From NCBI GenBank assembly GCA_023438965.1, contig JAEXPB010000453.1, positions 1 to 5,081 on the forward strand: a DNA stretch of 5,081 bases, given 5' to 3'. Shown piece after piece: positions 1-5,081 of the stretch (position 1 is its first letter; each line of letters starts with the position of its first letter). The notes beneath the pieces were generated by a model. That model worked only from the letters and a program-made list of their open reading frames with translations. It was not told the origin of the DNA and did not search any database. Made by a program: the position numbers and the translations under genes. Source of the DNA: Bacillota bacterium (GTDB lineage Bacteria; Bacillota; Clostridia; Saccharofermentanales; UBA5734).

Positions 1-2
1 TG

Positions 3-617
3 TGGGAAGAGACCGGCCTGCACATGAACCGGGCGATCCAGGCCGGCTGGCGGCAGGGTCTCGGTTATGGCGAGAGCCTGGCTGTCTATATCGACAGTCA
101 TCCGGAGCTGTTTCCCTACCGGCAATACAATGTCGCCTGGCAGGCCTGGCGCAACCGGATACCGGCCTCCTACCACATCGCCATCGGGACCGACATCATC
201 CATCAGCATCCGACGGCGGATTTCGCGGCGATCGGCGGCGCCAGCGGTCTGGACTTCCGGAAGCTGTGCGTGTCGGTGGCGCAGCTGGATGGCGGCGTAT
301 TCCTGAATTTCGGCTCCAGCGTGATCGGCCCGGAGGTTTTCCTGAAGGCCCTGTCGATCGCCCGCAATCTCGGTTACCCGACATATAACATCACCACCGC
401 CAATTTTGACCTGATCGACCTGGGCGACAGCCATGCGCCGATTGGCACTGGGGATCCGCTCTATTACTATCGGCCGCGCAAGAATATCGTCAACCGGCCG
501 GTTAGCCGCGGCGGCAAAGGCTATCATTTCACGGTTGACCACAGCTTGTCGGTCCCCGCCTTCTACCGCCAGCTGACAGCCTTGCTGCCGGAGGTGCCCC
601 ATGCCGGACTGGACTGA
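3..617 (+). CDS. Conserved protein of unknown function, 3' part (possible deoxyhypusine-synthase-like fold)
   Basis: The reading frame is open from the window edge, with sense codons before the first ATG at 24, so this is the C-terminal 204 residues of a longer protein. Conserved-looking blocks, counted from the first visible codon, are IGTDIIHQHP (61-70), a glycine-rich DGGVFLNFGSSVIGPEVFLKA stretch (96-116, given here as a single block), RPRKNIVNRPV (157-167) and GKGYHF (171-176). No signal peptide or membrane segment is visible in this part. The order of a TD-x2-H block followed by a GG-rich loop and a lysine/phenylalanine-rich helix faintly recalls the NAD-binding core of deoxyhypusine synthase, but that is recall of pattern, not an alignment. 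The end overlaps the downstream kinase start by 17 bases, which implies translational coupling and a shared pathway, perhaps sugar-phosphate or envelope sugar metabolism. That it is a real gene is near certain; its function is unknown. Confidence 0.85.
   Translation, partial: WEETGLHMNRAIQAGWRQGLGYGESLAVYIDSHPELFPYRQYNVAWQAWRNRIPASYHIAIGTDIIHQHPTADFAAIGGASGLDFRKLCVSVAQLDGGVFLNFGSSVIGPEVFLKALSIARNLGYPTYNITTANFDLIDLGDSHAPIGTGDPLYYYRPRKNIVNRPVSRGGKGYHFTVDHSLSVPAFYRQLTALLPEVPHAGLD
590..594 (+). promoter_or_regulatory. Ribosome binding site of the PfkB kinase
   Basis: GGAGG lies six bases before the ATG at 601, inside the last codons of the preceding gene. It supports 601 as the kinase start and therefore the 17-base gene overlap. 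Confidence 0.7.
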
Positions 618-1659
618 AAAATCCCTGGCCGAATTGCTGACCCCGGAACAGCTGCGGCAGATCCTGGCGGCCATTGCCGATATCCGGGTGGTCCTGATCG
701 GCGACCTTGGCCTGGACGCTTACTGGAAAGCCGATCTGACCCGCAGCGAACTGTCCCGCGAGACCCCCCATTTTCCGTTGCCGATTATCGAAGAGAGGTA
801 TGCGCCGGGCGCCAGCGGCAATGTCGCCGCCAATCTCGCTGCGCTAATGCCGCGGACGATCCGCGTGATCGGAACCGCCGGTCCGGACTGGCGCTGGGAA
901 GTCCTGCGCCAGGAATTATCCTGCCGCGGCATTGACTGCGCCGGTGTGGCGGTCTATCCCGGCCGGGTCACCAACGCCTATGTCAAGCCGTATCGCCGCG
1001 GTTTGTCGGCGGTCGAGTATGAGGATCCCCGTCTGGATTTCACCAACTATACCCCGCAGCCGGCGGAACTGGACGCGCTGCTGATCGCTGAGCTGGACCG
1101 GGCGGCGGCTGCTGCCGACATCCTCTGCGTGAGCGACCAGTTCAGCTGCGGCTGCGTCACCGAAGCGGTGCGGGCGGAGATCAACAGCCTGGCGGCGCAG
1201 GGCTTGCCGGTTGTCGTCGATAGCCGTTACCGGATCGGCCAGTTCCGGGGCTGCATCCTGAAGCCGAATGAATTCGAGGGACTGACAGCGCTGGGGCGGG
1301 AAGCCGGCGGATCCAGGCCGGAGCTGGCCGAATTGGCTGCCGCGGCCTGCGAGTTGGCGCGCCGGACGGCAGCAAAAGTCTGCCTGACGCTGGGTGACCG
1401 GGGCTGTCTGGTGACGGCTGCGGACGAGTCACCGACCCATCTGCCGGCAGCCCCGGCGGAGCCGCCGCTGGATATTTGCGGCGCCGGCGATACTTTCCTG
1501 GCCGCCCTGGCCTGTTCGCTGGCCACCGGCGCCGATTTGACCGCGGCGGCCGTGGTCGCCAGCCTCGCATCCGGCGTCACGGTCCGGAAAATCGGCCAGA
1601 CCGGCACCGCCAGCCGCGAAGAAATCCTGGCGGCAGGCCGCCAGATCCGGGAGGCTTGA
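601..1659 (+). CDS. PfkB-family sugar kinase, RfaE/HldA-like
   Basis: A predicted cytoplasmic ATP-dependent kinase of 352 residues in the ribokinase/PfkB superfamily. Its pattern most resembles the kinase domain of RfaE/HldE, which phosphorylates D-glycero-D-manno-heptose 7-phosphate in the ADP-heptose pathway. Visible signatures are the N-terminal strand IGDLGLDAYW (33-42), SRETPHFPLP (52-61) at the place of the RfaE S-PEAPVP block, PGASGNVAANLAAL (69-82) matching the sugar-binding GG-NVA motif, KPNEFE (221-226), LTLGDRGCL (262-270), and the PfkB signature DICGAGDTF (291-299) with Asp297 as the expected catalytic base. The tail GTASREEI (335-342) also resembles RfaE. There is no C-terminal nucleotidyltransferase domain, so it is HldA-like rather than bifunctional. 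About 25 residues precede the first strand. It overlaps the gene before it and sits five bases before the ROK regulator gene. The family is secure; the substrate could be another sugar or sugar phosphate. Confidence 0.9.
   Translation: MPDWTEKSLAELLTPEQLRQILAAIADIRVVLIGDLGLDAYWKADLTRSELSRETPHFPLPIIEERYAPGASGNVAANLAALMPRTIRVIGTAGPDWRWEVLRQELSCRGIDCAGVAVYPGRVTNAYVKPYRRGLSAVEYEDPRLDFTNYTPQPAELDALLIAELDRAAAAADILCVSDQFSCGCVTEAVRAEINSLAAQGLPVVVDSRYRIGQFRGCILKPNEFEGLTALGREAGGSRPELAELAAAACELARRTAAKVCLTLGDRGCLVTAADESPTHLPAAPAEPPLDICGAGDTFLAALACSLATGADLTAAAVVASLASGVTVRKIGQTGTASREEILAAGRQIREA
1649..1654 (+). promoter_or_regulatory. Ribosome binding site of the ROK regulator
   Basis: GGGAGG ends ten bases before the ATG at 1665, within the last codons of the kinase. 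The frame is open further upstream into the kinase gene, so this site, together with the winged-helix N-terminus of the product, decides the start. An in-frame TTG at 1656 is too close to the site to be used. Confidence 0.55.
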
Positions 1660-1664
1660 TTGTC

Positions 1665-2828
1665 ATGGCACGCAACGCTTCGGACATGAAAATGGGGAAC
1701 ATGCTCGAAATCATCGATCTGGTCCGGCAGGGCCCGACCTCCCGCGCCGCTGTGGCCCGGGCTACCGGGCTGACCCGCGCGGCGGTGACGATCATCGTCG
1801 ACCGCCTGATCAGCGCCGGCCTGATCAGCGAGCATAGCCTGGATAACGACGGGAAATGCCGGAAACCCATTCAGCTCGAGCTGGGCGATCGGCTCCGCTT
1901 CATGGGCGTGGATATTTCCCGGGCCGGCTGCACCATCGGGCTCATGGACCTGAAGGGCGCGACTTCCATGTGCAGCCATTTCGCCATCGTACCGGATGAT
2001 CCTTTTGAGCGCGTTCTGCCGCGGATCATCGAGACCATGCGCCGGATCAGCTGTAGTCTCCGGTCATCCCGGAAACTGATCGGCATCGGCGTCAGTGTGC
2101 CGGGTCCGGTGGACGCCAAGGCTGGCGTCACGCTGAATCCGCCCAATTTCAAGATGCTGCAGAATCAACGGATCCTGGATCAACTGCGCGGCGGCGCCGA
2201 TTGCGCCATCTGGCTGGACAACAATGCCGCTGCCCGCACGCTGTTCGAGAAGAATCTCGGCCAGGCGCGACGTTTCAACAACTTCATGACGATGATCGTC
2301 GACACCGGCGTCGGATCCGGTCTGGTCCTCGACGGCAAGCTGTTCCGCGGCGCCGGTTATGCCGGTGAAGCCGGGCATGTGTCCATCGACCGGCAGGGTG
2401 AACGCTGTGTTTGCGGCAATCGCGGCTGCCTGGAGCTCTATGCGGCGATCCCGGTCCTGATCCGGCGCGAGGGTAAGGGACGCCCGGACCTGGCGGACTG
2501 GCCGGCGGTTGCGGAGCAGGCTTTGGCCGGCGATGGCCGCGCCCGGGCGATCATTGGTCAGGAGGCGGCCTATCTGGCCCAGAGCATCGTCAACACGGCC
2601 AACCTGCTGGATCTGGAAGCGGTCATCCTGACCGGCATGATCACCTACAAGCCGGAGTTGCTGCTGGAGGCGATTAGGCAGCACGTTCAGGCCGCCCGGA
2701 TCACCGGCAGCATCCATCGGCTGGAGATACTCGCCGCGCAGCCGCGGCCAGACGACGCGGCCGCCAGCGCGGCGACAATCGCTCTGGATAAATTTCTGAC
2801 CGGTCAGACGGACTGGTGCCCGATTTAA
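1665..2828 (+). CDS. ROK-family transcriptional repressor (NagC/Mlc-like)
   Basis: A 387-residue protein, the usual length for ROK regulators. Residues 10-60 form a winged helix-turn-helix (SRAAVARATGLTRAAVTIIV, 26-45, then a wing with LISAGLISE). Residues 78-385 are the ROK sugar-kinase fold: VDISRAGCTIGLMDLKG (82-98) as phosphate loop 1, GVSVPGPVD (142-150), and DTGVGSGLVLDG (213-224) as the second nucleotide-binding-like loop, followed by GEAGH (234-238). The zinc motif is complete: His238, Cys248, Cys250 and Cys255, with the same spacing as in E. coli Mlc. Where ROK kinases carry the catalytic Asp of an ENDAN-type motif, this protein reads DNNAA (185-189), so Asn187 probably replaces it. 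This fits a sugar-sensing regulator without kinase activity. It follows the kinase gene by five bases, so it is likely co-transcribed and may regulate its own operon or the hydrolase gene downstream. The effector sugar cannot be inferred. Confidence 0.92.
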   Translation: MARNASDMKMGNMLEIIDLVRQGPTSRAAVARATGLTRAAVTIIVDRLISAGLISEHSLDNDGKCRKPIQLELGDRLRFMGVDISRAGCTIGLMDLKGATSMCSHFAIVPDDPFERVLPRIIETMRRISCSLRSSRKLIGIGVSVPGPVDAKAGVTLNPPNFKMLQNQRILDQLRGGADCAIWLDNNAAARTLFEKNLGQARRFNNFMTMIVDTGVGSGLVLDGKLFRGAGYAGEAGHVSIDRQGERCVCGNRGCLELYAAIPVLIRREGKGRPDLADWPAVAEQALAGDGRARAIIGQEAAYLAQSIVNTANLLDLEAVILTGMITYKPELLLEAIRQHVQAARITGSIHRLEILAAQPRPDDAAASAATIALDKFLTGQTDWCPI

Positions 2829-2840
2829 CCGGTCAAAGTG

Positions 2841-2849
2841 TGCTAGAAT
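2841..2849 (+). promoter_or_regulatory. Possible extended -10 promoter of the serine hydrolase gene
   Basis: TGCTAGAAT matches the extended -10 form TGnTAnAAT in an AT-rich stretch just after the ROK stop codon. No convincing -35 box lies 17 bases upstream, which extended -10 promoters can tolerate. A transcript would start near 2856 and carry a leader of about 48 bases. The call rests on consensus matching only. Confidence 0.4.
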
Positions 2850-2863
2850 TATTTATTGTTTGA

Positions 2864-2883
2864 TTTACAGAGTATTCTGTCAA
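2864..2883. promoter_or_regulatory. Palindromic candidate operator
   Basis: The core ACAGA-GTAT-TCTGT (2867-2880) has perfect 5-base arms. Beyond one mismatched pair, TT and AA extend the symmetry, giving 7 of 8 paired positions per arm over 20 bases. It lies between the possible -10 box and the ribosome binding site, where a bound repressor would block early transcription. The ROK protein encoded just upstream is a plausible binder. It could also be a weak RNA hairpin or chance symmetry. Confidence 0.4.
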
Positions 2884-2887
2884 CTGT

Positions 2888-2894
2888 AAAGGAG
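2888..2894 (+). promoter_or_regulatory. Ribosome binding site of the serine hydrolase
   Basis: AAAGGAG lies nine bases before the ATG at 2904. It favours this ATG over an in-frame TTG at 2856, which has no such site and would add 16 residues with no homology-like features. Confidence 0.75.
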
Positions 2895-2903
2895 CGTACT
2901 CCG

Positions 2904-4043
2904 ATGGATTTCCAGCCGCTGACCCAGTTCCTCGATTCGCTGCCGCCGCGCGGCATCCCTGGCGTCGATTGTATCGTTTACTACAGACATCAACCGGTCT
3001 ACCGCCGCAGCGCCGGTTTTGCCGACCGGGCAAGCCAGAAGCCGATTGCGCCGCATACGCTGTACAACCTGTATTCCACGAGCAAGGTGATCACTTGCGC
3101 GGCGGCTCTGCAGTTGTATGAACAGGGCAAGTTCCTGCTTAACGATCCGCTGGCGGAATATCTGCCCGAATACAAGGCAATGCAGGTCCGCCACATCACC
3201 GCGCAGGGCACAGCGGAACTGCGACCGGCTGTGAATTCCATCCGCATCGAGGATTTGTTCACGATGTCGGCCGGCATGACCTATATCATCAACAGCAAGG
3301 CAATCCGGAAAGTCCAGGCTGAGACCGGCGGACGGGCGCCGACCCGCGAGGTTGCCCGGGCCCTGGCCAGCGAGCCGCTGATTTTCGAGCCGGGCACCCA
3401 CTGGAATTATGCGCTCTGCCATGATGTCCTGGGTGCACTGATTGAAGTCGTGTCGGGGCAGCGCTTCGGGAAATACCTGCAGGATCATGTTTTTGAACCG
3501 ATCGGCATGAAAGATACCGGATTCGAGCGGACACCCGAGCGGTTGGCGCAGATGGCCACTCAATACCGCTACAACGAAGAAACCCATTTCGCCGACGAGA
3601 TCACCCAGGACAACGGCTATGTCCTGGGCACCGCCTATGAGAGCGGCGGCGCCGGCCTGATATCATCCCTGGAAGATTATGGCCTGTTTGTCGACATGCT
3701 CAGCAATGGCGGCCGGGCGGCCAGCGGCGAGAAAATCCTATCCCGCCGCACGATCGACCTGATGCGGACCAATCATCTGGATGCAACCCGGCTGAAGGAT
3801 TTCAACTGGATCCAGATGGCCGGCTACGGTTACGGACTCGGCGTCCGCACGATGATCGACAAGGCCAGGGGCGGCTCGGAGAGCTCAATTGGCGAATTCG
3901 GCTGGGGCGGCGCCGCCGGTACTTACGCGATGATCGACCCGGATTGTGAGCTTGCGGTTTTCTATGCCCAGCACATGCTGAACAACATGGAGCCTTATGT
4001 GCACCCGCGATTACGCAACATTGTCTATGGCTGCCTGTTCTGA
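2904..4043 (+). CDS. Serine hydrolase, beta-lactamase/class C (EstB-like) family
   Basis: A 379-residue protein with the PF00144 fold of class C beta-lactamases, D-alanyl-D-alanine carboxypeptidases and family VIII esterases. The SxxK motif is STSK (58-61), giving Ser58 as nucleophile and Lys61 as helper base, in the usual LYNLYSTSKVIT context. MSAGMTY (121-127) occupies the place of the common LLTHTSG block. PGTHWNYALCHDVLGALIEVVSG spans 163-185, with Tyr169 as the expected catalytic tyrosine; the third position of the classical YxN is Leu171, as in esterase-type members. FGWGGAAGTYAMIDP (332-346) matches the C-terminal GWGG block that replaces KTG. No signal peptide or lipobox is visible, so it is probably cytoplasmic and more likely an esterase or amidase than a drug-inactivating or cell-wall enzyme. 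It has its own promoter-like region 75 bases after the ROK gene and ends at a hairpin. The family is secure; the substrate is unknown. Confidence 0.93.
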   Translation: MDFQPLTQFLDSLPPRGIPGVDCIVYYRHQPVYRRSAGFADRASQKPIAPHTLYNLYSTSKVITCAAALQLYEQGKFLLNDPLAEYLPEYKAMQVRHITAQGTAELRPAVNSIRIEDLFTMSAGMTYIINSKAIRKVQAETGGRAPTREVARALASEPLIFEPGTHWNYALCHDVLGALIEVVSGQRFGKYLQDHVFEPIGMKDTGFERTPERLAQMATQYRYNEETHFADEITQDNGYVLGTAYESGGAGLISSLEDYGLFVDMLSNGGRAASGEKILSRRTIDLMRTNHLDATRLKDFNWIQMAGYGYGLGVRTMIDKARGGSESSIGEFGWGGAAGTYAMIDPDCELAVFYAQHMLNNMEPYVHPRLRNIVYGCLF

Positions 4044-4047
4044 CAGC

Positions 4048-4080
4048 ATGAGGCCGGCGATTATGCGTCGCCGGCCTCAT
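4048..4080. terminator. Hairpin between convergent genes, probable bidirectional terminator
   Basis: ATGAGGCCGGCGA (4048-4060) pairs perfectly with 4068-4080, giving a 13-bp GC-rich stem with a 7-base loop, four bases after the hydrolase stop codon. The convergent Fe-S gene ends 35 bases away on the other side. Neither strand has a real T-run after the stem, so it may act as an inefficient intrinsic terminator or as a 3'-end stabiliser of both messages. Confidence 0.65.
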
Positions 4081-4114
4081 TACTCACATTTCCCGAGAGG
4101 AGAGCAGGGGACTC

Positions 4115-5081
4115 TCAATCAGGCTCTTTCTTGTTTTCCGCTTTCCGCTGCATGGTCGCGTTGACCGAGTCGACGACTTCGTCGGCGCCGGGGGCGCTGA
4201 CTTCATAGTCGGACCAGTCGACCAGCCAGGGTTTCTTGGTCCGGAAAGGTTCTTTGAATTGATTCTTCAGCACACCGCGGTTCTCCAGGCTGACCATGCA
4301 GGCCCGGGTGCAGCCGCGAGCGCCGCAGACCGCCTGCCCGGTGTTGTAAAGATTACGCGGTTTCTTGTAGAAGGGCGAATAGGGACTGGGCTTGATGTCC
4401 GTACGGCCCTCCAAGTAGGTACCGACTTCGCCTTCAGCCGGTTTTTCACCGCCGACAAAGGCAATGTTGCAGGCATCTTCATCGATTTCGCCCCATTCGA
4501 TCTCATGGCCGGCAACCGTGACCTTGACGGTCTTGGTGGCGCTGATGCAATGACCGGGGCAGGCATTGACGCAGGCCATGCACTTGTTGCAAAGTTTCGG
4601 CCCGTTGTAAATCGGATCCGGCTCGAGCTCAAGCTCGGTCAGGATGACGCCCACGCGCTGGCGGGGACCGAATTCCGGCGTCAGAAGCATTTTGCTGTAG
4701 CCAATCTCGCCCAGGCCGGCGGCAAAAGCCGCAATGCGCAGGTGAATCATGATGTCCGGCGACGGTTTGCCGGGTTCGACCGGCTTGCTGTAGTTCTCGC
4801 GCATGCCGCCCTTGTTGTCGATCGCGCGCCAGTCGCTCTGGTGACCGATCGGGATCGCCTCGTAGCCTTCATCTTCGATGATCTTGCACAGGTTGATCAC
4901 CGTGATCGGCATATAGAGGTAGGTGATGCCGCCGTAGCCCATGGCGGAGTAATTGCTGAAAAAAGTGCCTTCCTCGATGCCGCGCAGCGAACCGCGCATC
5001 ACGCGGAACCCCACCACGATCATCGACTTGGCCTTGGGCATGATAAAGCGCGGGTCCATTTGCGGCGGGGCCCCTTCAAAG
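4115..5081 (-). CDS. 4Fe-4S oxidoreductase, QueG/reductive-dehalogenase-like, 5' end outside window
   Basis: An iron-sulphur protein of at least 314 residues, counted here from the ATG at 5059. MPKAKSMIVVGF (7-18) matches the P-AKSVIV block typical of epoxyqueuosine reductase and reductive dehalogenase relatives, and AGLGEIGYSKMLLTPEFGPR (114-133) matches their AGLG-IG block. A classic 4Fe-4S motif CNKCMACVNACP holds Cys157, 160, 163 and 167. Downstream the usual CxxCxxxCP is absent; instead Cys245, Cys250 and Cys254 (CGARGCTRAC) plus Cys197 could bind a second cluster. The C-terminus is charged and lysine-rich. The frame stays open from 5059 to the window edge and reads FEGAPPQ before that Met, a context usual inside such proteins, and no well-spaced ribosome site precedes it. 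The true start is therefore probably upstream. It is likely a cytoplasmic redox enzyme; the substrate, and whether it uses cobalamin, cannot be told. Standard QueG function is unlikely given the altered second motif. Confidence 0.88.
   Translation of the reverse strand, partial: FEGAPPQMDPRFIMPKAKSMIVVGFRVMRGSLRGIEEGTFFSNYSAMGYGGITYLYMPITVINLCKIIEDEGYEAIPIGHQSDWRAIDNKGGMRENYSKPVEPGKPSPDIMIHLRIAAFAAGLGEIGYSKMLLTPEFGPRQRVGVILTELELEPDPIYNGPKLCNKCMACVNACPGHCISATKTVKVTVAGHEIEWGEIDEDACNIAFVGGEKPAEGEVGTYLEGRTDIKPSPYSPFYKKPRNLYNTGQAVCGARGCTRACMVSLENRGVLKNQFKEPFRTKKPWLVDWSDYEVSAPGADEVVDSVNATMQRKAENKKEPD

Noticed and set aside
1806..1830. Direct repeat CTGATCAGCG, two copies five bases apart
   Set aside because: It encodes the repeated LIS within LISAGLISE of the winged helix; codon choice explains it.
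1227..1979. Long open minus-strand frame opposite the kinase and ROK genes
   Set aside because: It is rich in Ala, Gly, Pro and Arg, shows no domain motif, and runs antisense to two well-supported genes; GC-rich DNA commonly gives such shadows.
2064..2717. Long open minus-strand frame opposite the ROK gene
   Set aside because: No motif or ribosome site, and it lies fully antisense to a gene with clear ROK signatures.
2856..2878. Alternative promoter TTGTTT with TATTCT
   Set aside because: The spacer is only 11 bases, far below the usual 16-18, and the second box lies in the palindrome.
2880..3587. Long open minus-strand frame opposite the serine hydrolase
   Set aside because: No recognisable domain, and it is antisense to the SxxK-containing hydrolase.
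4100..4116. Small hairpin GAGAG-N7-CTCTC near the end of the Fe-S gene
   Set aside because: Only five base pairs and it overlaps the stop codon; too weak next to the 13-bp hairpin nearby.

Overview
The window is GC-rich bacterial DNA with tightly packed genes. It holds five protein-coding genes and no RNA gene, mobile element or CRISPR array that I can see. The taxon cannot be fixed from this sequence. The RfaE-like heptose-kinase relative hints at a Gram-negative-type cell envelope, and the large Fe-S oxidoreductase hints at an anaerobic or low-oxygen life. A PVC-type (Lentisphaerae/Planctomycetes-like) or deltaproteobacterial-type source would fit, but this is a guess.

Left part (1-2828, + strand): three genes read as one operon. 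First is the 3' end of a conserved protein of unknown function, possibly with a deoxyhypusine-synthase-like fold. Its end overlaps by 17 bases an RfaE/HldA-like PfkB sugar kinase. Five bases after the kinase comes a ROK-family transcriptional repressor with a winged helix-turn-helix and an intact zinc motif. The arrangement suggests a small sugar-phosphate module with its own sugar-sensing regulator, though neither substrate nor effector can be read from the sequence.

Middle (2829-4043, + strand): a 75-base AT-rich gap carries a possible extended -10 promoter, a near-perfect palindrome that could be an operator, and a good ribosome binding site. It leads into a cytoplasmic serine hydrolase of the beta-lactamase/class C (EstB-like) family. 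The adjacent ROK protein is a natural but unproven candidate for binding the palindrome.

Right part (4044-5081): a strong 13-bp hairpin separates the hydrolase from a convergent minus-strand gene. That gene encodes an iron-sulphur protein related to the epoxyqueuosine reductase/reductive dehalogenase-like group, with one classic 4Fe-4S motif and a second, atypical cysteine set. Its 5' end probably lies beyond the window.

Nothing here amounts to a clear new defence or mobile system. The most interesting items are the unknown protein coupled to the kinase, the palindrome upstream of the hydrolase, and the unusual second cysteine cluster.
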